This document shows positions 8,936 to 16,535 of a stretch of 24,374 nt of DNA, piece after piece (within the stretch, counting starts at the first letter, position 1; every line of letters begins with the position of its first letter). The DNA lies in NCBI RefSeq assembly GCF_000720175.1, contig NZ_JOIX01000103.1, positions 1 through 24,374 of the forward strand, read 5' to 3'. The translations under genes and the position numbers were made by a program. A model generated the notes under the pieces. It saw only the letters and a list, made by a program, of their open reading frames with translations. It was not told where the DNA came from and did not search any database. The stretch comes from Streptomyces sp. NRRL S-337. Lineage in GTDB: Bacteria > Actinomycetota > Actinomycetes > Streptomycetales > Streptomycetaceae.

Positions 8936-10195
8936 ATGCACATCTCATTCCTGATTCACAACGCCTACGGCATCGGGGGGACGATCCGTACGACGTGCAC
9001 GCTGGCGCGTACCCTCGCCGAGCAGCACGACGTCGAGATCGTGTCCGCCCTGCGCCACCGTGACACTCCCGTCTTCGACCCCGGACCGCGGGTCGCGCTG
9101 CGGCACCTCGTCGACCTCAGGGAGTCCGGCCCCCACTACGACGGCGGCGACCCGGCGCACGCCCGGCCCGCCAAGGTCTTCCCGGCCGCGGAGCGCCGCT
9201 ACGACCAGTACAGCGAGCTCACCGACCGGCGAATAGCCCAGCATCTGCGCCGGATCGAGGCCGATGTGGTGGTCGGCACCCGCCCCGGGCTGAACGTACA
9301 CCTCGCCCGGCAGACGCGGCGCGGCCCGGTCCGTATCGGCCAGGAACATCTGACCCTCGACACCCACAGCCGGGCGCTCAAAATGGCGCTGCGCGGGGCC
9401 TATCCGCGGCTGGACGCGGTCACCACCGTCACGGAGGCCGACGCCCGCGCCTACCGCCGCCGGCTGCGGCTGCCGGGCGTCCGCGTCGAGGCGGTGCCCA
9501 ACGGCGTGCCCGCGCCCGCGCTGCCGCCCGCCGACGGCACCGGGAAGGTCGTCGTCGCGGCCGGCCGGCTCGCCCCCGTCAAGCGGTACGACGTCCTGGT
9601 CCGGGCCTTCGCCCGGGTCGTCGCCGAGCGCCCGGACTGGCGGCTGCGGATCTACGGCGGCGGGGCCGAGAAGGCCGCGCTGCGGTCGCTGATCGACGAG
9701 CTCGGGCTGTACAACCACGTCTTCCTGATGGGCCCGGCCCACCCCCTGGAGGCCGAGTGGGCCAAGGGCTCGATCGCCGCGGTCTCCTCCAGCATGGAGG
9801 CGTTCGGCATGACGATCGTCGAGGCCATGCGGTGCGGACTGCCGGTCGTCGCCACGGACTGCCCGCACGGTCCCGGCGAGATCATCAGCGACGGGGTGGA
9901 CGGCCGGCTGGTGCCGGTCGGTGACCCGGAGGCGATGGCCGGCGCGCTGCTGACGCTGATCGGCGACGACGACGCCCGGCGCCGGATGGGCGCCGCCGCC
10001 CTCGCTGCGTCCGCCCGCTTCGACCCGGCCCGGATCGCCGCGCGCCATGAGGCGCTCTTCGGCGAACTGCTGGCGCGCCGACGCGCCAGTTGGCTGCACG
10101 GCGGGCTGCACCGCGCCCGGGGAGCGCTGCTCAGCGGCGCCTACGCGACGAAGGACGCGGCCCGCGCCGCGCTGAGAGGGGTGCGCACGGCATGA
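8936..10195 (+). CDS. GT4-family glycosyltransferase
   Basis: This 419-residue cytoplasmic GT-B glycosyltransferase transfers a sugar from a nucleotide donor. The N-terminal domain begins with HISFLIHNAYGIGGT, a Gly-rich acceptor loop. The C-terminal domain has AAGRLAPVKRYDVLVRAF, the retaining-GT4 nucleotide-sugar block, and the E-x7-E motif in EAFGMTIVE (E288, E296), followed by GLPVVATDCPHGPGEII. The ATG at 8936 has AGGGA just upstream; a longer open frame to 8330 is non-coding. It is coupled by a 4-nt overlap to the next gene. The acceptor is unknown; a wall glycopolymer is plausible from this family's usual roles. Confidence 0.88.
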   Translation: MHISFLIHNAYGIGGTIRTTCTLARTLAEQHDVEIVSALRHRDTPVFDPGPRVALRHLVDLRESGPHYDGGDPAHARPAKVFPAAERRYDQYSELTDRRIAQHLRRIEADVVVGTRPGLNVHLARQTRRGPVRIGQEHLTLDTHSRALKMALRGAYPRLDAVTTVTEADARAYRRRLRLPGVRVEAVPNGVPAPALPPADGTGKVVVAAGRLAPVKRYDVLVRAFARVVAERPDWRLRIYGGGAEKAALRSLIDELGLYNHVFLMGPAHPLEAEWAKGSIAAVSSSMEAFGMTIVEAMRCGLPVVATDCPHGPGEIISDGVDGRLVPVGDPEAMAGALLTLIGDDDARRRMGAAALAASARFDPARIAARHEALFGELLARRRASWLHGGLHRARGALLSGAYATKDAARAALRGVRTA

Positions 10196-11169
10196 CCGCG
10201 TCGCGCCAGTTGACCTGGACCGGAGACGAGACGAAGGAGTCGGCCGCCATCGATCAGGAAGCCACGGCCGGGAGCGGCGGGGCACCCGACGGACGCGAAC
10301 GGCGGGCCGGGCGGCGAAAGCGGGCGGACGGCACGGCCGCGCCCGCCGAGTTGCGGGCCGACTGCATCGCGGACTCCGCGGGCGGCCTCACCTTCGACCT
10401 GACCGCCCCCAAGGACACCGCGCCCGCCTGGAGCGCGGCGCTGGTGCTGCGGCGGCGCGGCGGCGACGGCGCGGACGACGAGGTCCGGCTGCCGCTCGGC
10501 CCGAACGGCGCCGGCCGGCTGCGGGCCGTGCTGCCCAGCACCGTCGCGCTCGCCGAGGGCCGCTGGAACGCCTACGCGGACCTCGGCGACGGCGACGCGC
10601 TGCGGCGCCTGCAGCCCGGCGTCAACGACCTGCGGTCGCTGGTGGACCGCCGTCCGCTGGCCGGCATCGGCCGGCTCGGGGTCCGCATCCCGTACGCGAC
10701 CAAGCTCGGCAACCTCGCGCTGCGCAGCTGGCTGCGCGGGCCGCACGCGGAGGCTGGGGACATCCTCGTCTCGCCGGACGGCATGACGGTCTCCGGGCGG
10801 CTCTACGGTGCCGCCCCGGCCGCCGGTGCCCTGGCCGAGGCGCGTGCCCGGCGCGCTGCCGGCTCCCCGGCGCCGGTCACCGTCCCGCTGACCGTCGACG
10901 GCCCGGAGTTCTGCTTCACGCTGCCCTACGAGGAGCTGGCCGGCCGCTGGGCGCACGGCACCGAGCCCTGGGATCTGTGGCTGCGCCCCGCGGAGGGCGC
11001 CCACCCGGTCCGGATCGCCCGGCTCCTCGACGACGTCGCGGACAAGAAGCAGGTGTTCAACTACCCGGCGCTGCCGGTGCCCGCCGGCGCGGCGCAGCTC
11101 CGCATCGGCCCGTACTACACGCTCGACAACGACCTGGCCGTCCGGGTCGCCGGTCCGGACGCGGGCTGA
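10192..11169 (+). CDS. Uncharacterised partner of the glycosyltransferase
   Basis: This 325-residue protein has no signal peptide, no membrane helix and no motif I recognise. After a charged, low-complexity N-terminus (about 1-55), two segments look like copies of one beta-rich domain. Each has an Arg-rich strand, V-x-LPL or VPLTVDG, a strand ending in an acidic or aromatic LP block, then LAEGRWNAY or LAGRWAHG, and an R-x-L element (about 60-140 and 195-290). Similar genes are sometimes labelled transferase. The start codon overlaps the glycosyltransferase stop (ATGA), so the two products are likely made in equal amounts and may act together. Function unknown. Confidence 0.75.
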   Translation: MTASRQLTWTGDETKESAAIDQEATAGSGGAPDGRERRAGRRKRADGTAAPAELRADCIADSAGGLTFDLTAPKDTAPAWSAALVLRRRGGDGADDEVRLPLGPNGAGRLRAVLPSTVALAEGRWNAYADLGDGDALRRLQPGVNDLRSLVDRRPLAGIGRLGVRIPYATKLGNLALRSWLRGPHAEAGDILVSPDGMTVSGRLYGAAPAAGALAEARARRAAGSPAPVTVPLTVDGPEFCFTLPYEELAGRWAHGTEPWDLWLRPAEGAHPVRIARLLDDVADKKQVFNYPALPVPAGAAQLRIGPYYTLDNDLAVRVAGPDAG

Positions 11170-11194
11170 GCCGGACGCGCATCGGGCCGGAGCC

Positions 11195-11233
11195 GCGGAA
11201 GCCCGGTCGGCAGGACGCCGGCCGGGCTTCCGC
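11195..11233 (+). terminator. Terminator hairpin after the glycosyltransferase operon
   Basis: A 17-bp stem (11195-11211 with 11217-11233, one G-U pair) and a 5-nt AGGAC loop start 26 nt after the stop of the preceding gene. There is no T-tract. Confidence 0.75.
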
Positions 11234-11446
11234 ACGCCCGCCCGCACCCGCCCGCCGGCACCGCCCTGCCCCGCTGCCCGGCCGGGCGATGTGCGGGAAA
11301 TGTGTATGGAGTGTGCTGCGTGCGCCAAATTCCCGGCGGCCGGGAATGGGCGTCCGATAAGGGGGAATCCGGCGCCGGTGGCGGATTAATTTCCGGCCGG
11401 TGTTGCCCGGTGTCCGGAGCGGCGGTGTCCGTTTCGTATCCGATCA

Positions 11447-11473
11447 CGGCGGAATTCCGCCGGTTTTATTTTT
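11447..11473 (+). terminator. Intrinsic terminator with T-tract
   Basis: CGGCGG-AATT-CCGCCG (11447-11462) is followed by GG and TTTTATTTTT (11464-11473). This is a canonical rho-independent layout in the + direction, rare in so GC-rich a genome. No annotated gene ends immediately before it; the nearest rightward stop is at 11169 and already has its own hairpin. Confidence 0.55.
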
Positions 11474-11626
11474 CCACCCGGTTGCGCCGTCACCCGGCGC
11501 GTACGGGTGACGGAAGTTCCGGCAAACGCCACAACACCGGCTGTGACACAAGTGTGACCAATGACGGACCGGGAAGTCACCGGGGTGTGCGCCCGACGGG
11601 CCTTCCGCGGGCCCGGTACGGGCGCC

Positions 11627-11632
11627 TACGGT
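11627..11632 (+). promoter_or_regulatory. Candidate leaderless -10 of the I78 gene
   Basis: TACGGT ends exactly 7 nt before the ATG at 11640. No Shine-Dalgarno sequence is present. A weak TTCCGC lies 18 bp upstream as a possible -35. The pattern fits transcription starting on the A of ATG. Confidence 0.45.
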
Positions 11633-11639
11633 GGCTGTC

Positions 11640-11855
11640 ATGAGTGACGTACCCGACTTTCCGACCAATCCCGAGGACGACGTCCGGACCTATGTCGGTC
11701 TGGAGCAGCAGGACGCCGAGGAGCGGGCCCGGGGGCGCGGCTGGAGCACCGTCCGCGCGCTGCCGCCCGGCACCGTGATCACCATGGAGTACGTCGCCGG
11801 CCGGCTCAACTTCGAGGTCAAGGACGACGTGGTGCACCGCTGCTGGCCGGGCTGA
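11640..11855 (+). CDS. I78-type peptidase inhibitor-like small protein
   Basis: This 71-residue acidic protein resembles the I78 family (fungal elastase-inhibitor AFLEI type). It has an N-terminal helix with AEERARGRGW, then a strand T-V-ITMEYVAGRLNFEV-D, which matches the family's T-x-D/E-Y..RLN signature, and ends in a short hairpin with one Cys. No signal peptide is visible, so the target may be an intracellular or leaderlessly released protease. The ATG at 11640 was chosen because of the leaderless -10 spacing; an in-frame GTG at 11631 lies inside that -10 and is less likely. Inhibitor activity is inferred from family only. Confidence 0.75.
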   Translation: MSDVPDFPTNPEDDVRTYVGLEQQDAEERARGRGWSTVRALPPGTVITMEYVAGRLNFEVKDDVVHRCWPG

Positions 11856-11907
11856 GCACCGGCGCCCCGCCGCACCCGGAACGACCACGGAACGACGGAC
11901 ACAACGA

Positions 11908-11947
11908 CGAAGGCCCCGGCCGCTCGGAGGAGCGGCCGGGGCCTTCG
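11908..11947. terminator. Bidirectional terminator, perfect 18-bp hairpin
   Basis: CGAAGGCCCCGGCCGCTC (11908-11925), loop GGAG, and the exact reverse complement (11930-11947) lie between the convergent I78 gene (stop 11855) and the PAP2 gene (stop 11996). The position serves both genes. Confidence 0.85.
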
Positions 11948-11995
11948 CTGCGGGGTTGGGGTGTGTGCGTACCGGCCCCGCGGCTGGTGGGGCGG

Positions 11996-13033
11996 TCAGC
12001 CGCCGGTGTTGCGGCCGCGCACGGACGTCGGGCCGATCGGGGTCGTGCGCGGGACGCGGTCCGCATGCGGCGGCCGCCGGCTGCCCGCGGGAGTGACCGG
12101 GGTGCGCTCCGACCGGATGGTGTACGGACGCGACGCGTGGTGCGGCCAGCCGTCCGGGCCGCGGGTGGCCGGGCGGCCGCCCGTGGTGGCGCCGATGGTC
12201 TCGCGGACCAGCACCTCGCCGTCCGGGGCGAGGCGCTGCCGGGAGACGCCGGGGGCCAGCGAGCCGGCCGGCAGCGGGCCGCGCAGCGAATCGGGGCGCA
12301 GCCGCAGCCACAGCCGCAGCAGGATGCCCATGAGGCGGTCCTCGACCCAGGTGACGCCGGGCTCCAGCCAGGGCATGGTCAGCAGCACCAGCAGGCCGGC
12401 GGCCCAGCCGAGCAGCACGTCGCTGACCCAGTGGGTGCCGAGGTAGACGGTCGTCATGCCGACGCCCAGCGCGCCCAGCGCGGCGATCACCGACAGCGTG
12501 CGGCGGCGCAGCGGGGTGGTCGCCAGGTAGGCCAGCACGCCCCAGGTGACCACGGCGTTCGCGGTGTGACCCGAGGGGAATATGTCGCCGCCCAGCCACA
12601 TCTCGTTGGCGCCGACCGTCGTCGCGTAGTGCGGACCGAGCCGCCCCATGCCCAGCTTCGCGGCGCCCACCGTGATGTTCAGCAGCAGCAGTGAGGCGCC
12701 GAGCACCAGCAGCGGGTGGAGGTTGCGCTGGCGCCAGCAGCGCCAGCCCAGCCAGGCCGCCACCGCCACCGCGGTCGGGCCGCGCTGGCCGAGCACCACG
12801 AAGTAGTCGAGGAAGGCGTGGATCGCAGGCCATTGCTTGTACGGCCTGAAGAACATGACCTGCCAGTCGAAGGTGACCAGCCAGGAAGTGGTCAGCACTC
12901 CGACCACGATCGCCACGTACACCGCCAGGGTGCCGCCGAACAGCCACAGGCGGGTCCGGGTCATCTGGGGTGGTCGGGCGCGATCGGTCGGGCGCTCCTC
13001 CATCTGGTCGAGCTTCTTCTCATCGGTACGCAC
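11996..13033 (-). CDS. PAP2-superfamily membrane phosphatase-like protein
   Basis: This 345-residue integral membrane protein has about six helices between residues 30 and 220, and a hydrophilic Pro/Arg-rich tail of about 110 residues. PAP2 enzymes dephosphorylate lipid phosphates, undecaprenyl pyrophosphate or similar. The central PSGHT motif (153-157, H156) and the later H201-x3-D205 are present. However, motif 1 reads K126-x6-GP rather than K-x6-RP, and motif 3 has T194-T195 where SR is normal, so both phosphate-contacting arginines appear replaced. The GTG at 13033 lies 7 nt after a TAACGT -10-like element, with no Shine-Dalgarno. Substrate unknown, and activity should not be assumed. Confidence 0.82.
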   Translation of the reverse strand: MRTDEKKLDQMEERPTDRARPPQMTRTRLWLFGGTLAVYVAIVVGVLTTSWLVTFDWQVMFFRPYKQWPAIHAFLDYFVVLGQRGPTAVAVAAWLGWRCWRQRNLHPLLVLGASLLLLNITVGAAKLGMGRLGPHYATTVGANEMWLGGDIFPSGHTANAVVTWGVLAYLATTPLRRRTLSVIAALGALGVGMTTVYLGTHWVSDVLLGWAAGLLVLLTMPWLEPGVTWVEDRLMGILLRLWLRLRPDSLRGPLPAGSLAPGVSRQRLAPDGEVLVRETIGATTGGRPATRGPDGWPHHASRPYTIRSERTPVTPAGSRRPPHADRVPRTTPIGPTSVRGRNTGG

Positions 13034-13040
13034 TCAATCG

Positions 13041-13046
13041 ACGTTA
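13041..13046 (-). promoter_or_regulatory. Candidate leaderless -10 of the PAP2 gene
   Basis: On the minus strand TAACGT ends 7 nt before the GTG start at 13033. A TTGACC hexamer (13068-13073) lies 21 bp upstream, which is longer than ideal for a -35. Confidence 0.45.
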
Positions 13047-13339
13047 CCGCCTGTGATGTAGGTGCTTGGTCAAACTGTGCGCTTTGTAATGACGATGTGA
13101 TGTGGAATGGGTCTCAATCGGGGCTTCGGCGGCGGGATTTGGAAGAGAATTCCGCGGCATTCTCAATCCCTTCCGGACGCCCGCGTGTCGGTCCGTCGAG
13201 CGCCTTATCTGCTTTTCTCCGGAGGAGTTTATCGGCTATTTGCCGGGGCGTTGGGCGGCGTTTCCTCGCCGCCGGGATCGCGGAAGAGGATCATCCGGCT
13301 GCCCGCCGGAAGAAGTTGATCTTTGTGGCCGTGGCCGGA
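13047..13339. other. Low-GC intergenic region upstream of the PAP2 gene
   Basis: This stretch separates two leftward genes. It has lower GC and no convincing coding sequence; an open frame at 13107-13319 (+) has poor codon bias and no visible homology. A 7-bp hairpin GGCGGCG / CGCCGCC (13254-13260, 13267-13273) with loop TTTCCT may terminate the mannosyltransferase transcript. Its PAP2-proximal end carries that gene's candidate promoter. Confidence 0.45.
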
Positions 13340-14533
13340 TCACGGCGGGCCCGAGCCGTTCAGCCAGAACGCCCCGTAGACCGCGGACCCCGCCGCCACC
13401 GCCCCGATGACCAGCCAGGACCAGGCCGGCCGCCACCGGGCCAGCGCCGCCGCCGGCGTCAGCAGCAGCGGGTAGGCCGGCATCATCAGCCGCGGCTTGG
13501 ACCCGAAGTAGCCCTTGGCGGTCAGGGCCATCAGCAGCACCAGCCCGCCGTAGACCGCCAGCGGCAGCGGCTGGCCGCGCCGCACCCCGTGGACGTACAG
13601 CCAGATCACCAGTCCGACGCCGGCCAGCAGCCCGAGACCGGCCACGAAGGACGGGCCGGCGAGCTGCTGCCCGATGAACCCCGCGAACGCGACGCCGCCG
13701 TCGAAGCCGTTGCCCCAGCCGCCCTGGACGTCCAGATAGCCGGTGACCGAGCCCTGCCGGATTCCCACCCATACGAAGTAGCCGCACCAGCCGAGTGGCG
13801 CGAGCAGCACCCCGGCCGCCATGCCGGGGTGGGAGCGGAGCGCCGCGCGCGGCCGTACGCCCGCCGCCCGCTCGCGCCACAGGGTCACCGCCGCGGTGAT
13901 CCACACCGCCGCGACCACCGCCGCGCCCACCGGCCGGGTCAGCCCGGCCAGCGACGCCAGCACTCCCGCCGTCACCCAGCGCCCGGTCAACACGGCGTGC
14001 ACGCCCCAGGCCGCGAGCGCGGTGAACAGCGCCTCCGAGTACGCCATCGACTGCACGATCCCGACCGGCAGCGCGGCCCACAGCGCCGCCAGCGCGATCC
14101 CGGCCCGCGGCCCGTGCAGCCGCTCACCGGTCGCGTACAGCGCCCAGGCCGCGGCCAGCGATGCCGACCAGGCCACCGCCATCCCGGCGTCCGCGGCCGA
14201 CAGCGGCGTGAGCGCCGACAGGCCGCGCTCCAGCCACGGCAGCAGCGGGAAGAACGCCAGGCTGGAGTGCACGTCACCGTTGGCCAGCTGAACGCTGTAG
14301 CCGTAGCCCTGCTCGGCGACCCGGGTGTACCAGAGCGAGTCCCAGCGGGCGGTGAGCAGGGTGTGCCAGTCCTTGCCGTTCGCGGCCGACCAGATGCCCA
14401 GCACCAGCAGCCCGAGCAGCCGGACCGCGGCGTACGCCGCCAGCGCGGGGGCGGCCCGGCGCAGTGCGGCGACCACGGCGGCGCCGTCCCGTGCGGTCCG
14501 GCCGGGAACCGCGGCCGAGGCAAGATCGTTCAT
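13340..14533 (-). CDS. PIG-V-like membrane mannosyltransferase (GT-C fold)
   Basis: This 397-residue polytopic membrane protein has roughly ten hydrophobic segments. The early extracytoplasmic loop contains RWDSLWYTRVAEQGY, a W-D-S-x-WY block typical of the PIG-V-like GT-C family, followed by SSLAFFPLLPWLERGL and a later LTRPVG. These enzymes use polyprenyl-phosphate sugar donors to glycosylate lipids or proteins on the outer membrane face. The ATG at 14533 has no Shine-Dalgarno but has GATAAT ending 7 nt upstream. It shares an intergenic region with the divergent efflux pump gene. The acceptor is unknown. Confidence 0.82.
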   Translation of the reverse strand: MNDLASAAVPGRTARDGAAVVAALRRAAPALAAYAAVRLLGLLVLGIWSAANGKDWHTLLTARWDSLWYTRVAEQGYGYSVQLANGDVHSSLAFFPLLPWLERGLSALTPLSAADAGMAVAWSASLAAAWALYATGERLHGPRAGIALAALWAALPVGIVQSMAYSEALFTALAAWGVHAVLTGRWVTAGVLASLAGLTRPVGAAVVAAVWITAAVTLWRERAAGVRPRAALRSHPGMAAGVLLAPLGWCGYFVWVGIRQGSVTGYLDVQGGWGNGFDGGVAFAGFIGQQLAGPSFVAGLGLLAGVGLVIWLYVHGVRRGQPLPLAVYGGLVLLMALTAKGYFGSKPRLMMPAYPLLLTPAAALARWRPAWSWLVIGAVAAGSAVYGAFWLNGSGPP

Positions 14534-14540
14534 CTGGACG

Positions 14541-14546
14541 ATTATC
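14541..14546 (-). promoter_or_regulatory. Candidate leaderless -10 of the mannosyltransferase gene
   Basis: On the minus strand GATAAT, a near-consensus -10, ends 7 nt before the ATG at 14533. No good -35 is visible at 17-19 bp. Confidence 0.55.
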
Positions 14547-14597
14547 CAGGTCTCCGGAAATGCCGGACGACGGGCGGAGGGGGAACGTCCGGCACTG

Positions 14598-14614
14598 CGA
14601 TGAGCGTCTCATCG
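14598..14614. promoter_or_regulatory. Candidate operator upstream of efflux gene
   Basis: CGATGAG-CGT-CTCATCG is a 17-bp perfect inverted repeat (7-bp arms, 3-bp spacer) in the divergent region between the mannosyltransferase and efflux genes. Its size fits a TetR- or MarR-type operator, and efflux genes are often controlled this way. No regulator gene lies in the window. Confidence 0.4.
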
Positions 14615-14744
14615 TGAGGTGAGCCACGCGGCAGCCTCGGGGACTCGCGTAGTCTGACGTCCTTACTCGCCCGTGCCGCCGGTTCCCCCGGGGCGTTTTT
14701 CGCGCCCTGATCCATGGCCGCGAGAGCATGACTGGAGGTGCTGC

Positions 14745-16394
14745 ATGTCCGGGACGACCACGTCCGGCAAGGGACGGACGGCTGGTGTTCCCCGGCTTCC
14801 AGGCGGCGGTGTGAACCGCTGGACCGTGCTGATCGTGCTCTGCGTGAGCCTGCTCTTCGTCGCGCTGGACACCACGATCCTCTATGTCGCCGTGCCCTCG
14901 GTCACCGAGGACCTGCGGCCGGGACCGGTCGAGCTGCTCTGGATCGTCGACATCTACCCGCTGATCGCGGCCTCGTTGCTGATCCTCTTCGGCACGCTCG
15001 GCGACCGCGTCGGCCGCCGCCGCATCCTCCTGCTCGGTTACGGCCTCTTCGGCCTGGCCTCGGCCGTCGCCGCGCTCGCCCCCAATCCGCAGATCCTGAT
15101 GACGGCGCGCGCCCTGCTCGGCATCGGCGGCGCGATGATCATGCCCGCGACGCTGTCGATCCTCCGGCAGGTCTTCCCCGACCGGCGGGAGCGCGCGGTC
15201 GCCATCGGCGTGTGGAGCGCGGTGGCCGCGGTCGGCGCGGCGGTCGGCCCGGTCCTCGGCGGCTTCCTCGTCGAGAACTTCTGGTGGGGCTCGGTCTTCC
15301 TGATCAACATCCCGATGATGGCCGCGATGCTGCTGATAGGCCGGTGGCTGCTGCCGGAGTCGCGCGGTGAGCGCAACGGCCCCTGGGACGTGATCGGCGC
15401 GATCGTCGCGGCGCTCGGCGTGCTGGGCGTCGTCCTCGGCGTCAAGCGGATCGGCAGCGGCGCGGCCCTCGTCGGACCGACCACGCTGTTGCCCATCGCG
15501 CTCGGCGTCGCCCTGCTGCTGCTCTTCGTACGGCGCCAGCGCCGGCGCACGCACCCGCTGATCGACATGCGGCTGTTCGCCCGGCCGGCGTTCGGCACCT
15601 CCGTCGGCTGCATCGTGCTGGCCATGCTCGCCCTGGTCGGCCTCCAGCTGATCGCCGTCCAGTACCTCCAGCTCGTCCTGGGACTGAGCCCCCTGGAGAC
15701 CGGGCTGCGGATGCTGCCCCTGGTCTTCGCCGCGATGGCGGCCGGCCTCACCGGCTCGAAGCTGCTGCAGGCCCTCGGCCCGCGGGCGATGGTCTCGTTC
15801 GGTTTCGTGCTCACCGCCGCCGCGGTGCTCTGCCTGACCGCGATGACCAGCCACGACCGCCCGTGGCTGCTGTCCGGCGGCTTCGTGCTGCTCGGCTTCG
15901 GCTTCCAGTCCACGCTGTTCGGGGCCTACGAGTCGATGCTCAGCGAGGCCCCGGCCGAGCAGTCCGGCGGCGCCGCGGCCATCGGCGAGACCTCCTACCA
16001 GCTCGGTGCCGGTATCGGCGTCGCGCTGCTCGGCAGCGTCATGAACGCCGCCTACGCCCCCGGCCTGACGCATGTCGACGGCGTTCCCGCGAAGACGTCG
16101 GCGTCCGCCGCGCACTCCCTGGGCGAGGCGTACAAGGTCGCCGCGGGCCTGGGCGAGAGCGCCAAGGAGGCGCTGCGGATCGCGGCCCGCGACTCCTTCG
16201 TCCGCGGGCTGCACATCACCCTCGTCGCCAGCGCCGTGCTGCTGCTGGTCGGTGCGGGCATCGCGCTGCGGCTGCCGCGCCGGGCCGCGGAGTCCACCGA
16301 GCGGGCCGAGGGCGACACCGGCACCGCGGAGGGTGCCCCGGCGGGCGCCGGGCGCGGCACCGGCGAGCCCGCCCCGGCCGGCTCCGGCCGCTGA
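14745..16394 (+). CDS. DHA2-family (14-TM) multidrug MFS transporter
   Basis: This 549-residue membrane protein is a proton-coupled drug exporter of the QacA/SmvA-like DHA2 group. It has motif D-like LDTTILYVAVPS in helix 1, motif A GDRVGRRR (86-93) between helices 2 and 3, and motif C GPVLGGFLVENFWWGSVFLINIP around helix 5. About 14 hydrophobic segments extend to residue 515. The last 35 residues are Gly/Ala/Glu-rich and disordered. The ATG at 14745 has GGAGG at 14734-14738. A candidate operator lies about 130 bp upstream. Drug specificity cannot be read from sequence. Confidence 0.92.
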   Translation: MSGTTTSGKGRTAGVPRLPGGGVNRWTVLIVLCVSLLFVALDTTILYVAVPSVTEDLRPGPVELLWIVDIYPLIAASLLILFGTLGDRVGRRRILLLGYGLFGLASAVAALAPNPQILMTARALLGIGGAMIMPATLSILRQVFPDRRERAVAIGVWSAVAAVGAAVGPVLGGFLVENFWWGSVFLINIPMMAAMLLIGRWLLPESRGERNGPWDVIGAIVAALGVLGVVLGVKRIGSGAALVGPTTLLPIALGVALLLLFVRRQRRRTHPLIDMRLFARPAFGTSVGCIVLAMLALVGLQLIAVQYLQLVLGLSPLETGLRMLPLVFAAMAAGLTGSKLLQALGPRAMVSFGFVLTAAAVLCLTAMTSHDRPWLLSGGFVLLGFGFQSTLFGAYESMLSEAPAEQSGGAAAIGETSYQLGAGIGVALLGSVMNAAYAPGLTHVDGVPAKTSASAAHSLGEAYKVAAGLGESAKEALRIAARDSFVRGLHITLVASAVLLLVGAGIALRLPRRAAESTERAEGDTGTAEGAPAGAGRGTGEPAPAGSGR

Positions 16395-16423
16395 GATCCG
16401 GCGCCCTCTCTCTTTCCGTCCCG

Positions 16424-16451
16424 CCGCGCGGCTTGGGCCCTTGCCGCGCGG
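16424..16451 (+). terminator. Terminator hairpin after efflux gene
   Basis: CCGCGCGGC (16424-16432) pairs perfectly with GCCGCGCGG (16443-16451) around a 10-nt loop, 29 nt past the efflux stop. The loop TTGGGCCCTT is itself palindromic. No T-tract. Confidence 0.6.
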
Positions 16452-16483
16452 CACCGCGGGCCGTACCGTCGGACGCGCTGCAT

Positions 16484-16500
16484 AACTACCACTGCTAGTT
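16484..16500. promoter_or_regulatory. AT-rich inverted repeat before the acyl-CoA dehydrogenase gene
   Basis: AACTA-CCACTGC-TAGTT (5-bp arms, 7-bp spacer) is an island of A/T in GC-rich sequence, 35 nt before the start codon at 16536. It could be an operator overlapping the promoter; TAGTTT (16496-16501) is a possible -10. Confidence 0.4.
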
Positions 16501-16535
16501 TTATTCGCGCGCGCTGCACCCGCCGGAGGCCCGCC

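Larger units (their letters stand above)
11234..11639. other. Structured, AT-richer intergenic region
   Basis: This 400-nt stretch has no convincing gene and markedly lower GC than its surroundings. It contains an inverted repeat ATTCCCGG-CGG-CCGGGAAT (11329-11347), a T-tract terminator (11447-11473), and a 10-bp perfect hairpin CCGTCACCCG / CGGGTGACGG (11487-11496, 11504-11513). A directly repeated GTGAC (about 11543-11557) lies closer to the I78 gene. It could hold a small RNA ending at about 11473, or operators for the downstream gene. A 113-codon open frame (11302-11643) crosses it but has poor coding character. Confidence 0.5.

Noticed and set aside
11302..11643. 113-codon frame upstream of the I78 gene
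   Set aside because: It crosses a terminator and two hairpins, has atypical composition and runs into the I78 start; more likely non-coding.
13102..13410. 102-codon and 70-codon plus-strand frames in the low-GC gap before the PAP2 gene
   Set aside because: Poor third-position GC bias, no homology recognised, and overlap with the antisense end of the mannosyltransferase gene.
12716..14617. 633-codon plus-strand open frame opposite the PAP2 and mannosyltransferase genes
   Set aside because: Low-complexity Arg/Gln/Gly composition and recognised genes antisense to it; a codon-bias shadow.
14274..16454. 726-codon minus-strand open frame opposite the efflux gene
   Set aside because: Shadow of the DHA2 transporter; composition is typical of antisense frames in GC-rich DNA.
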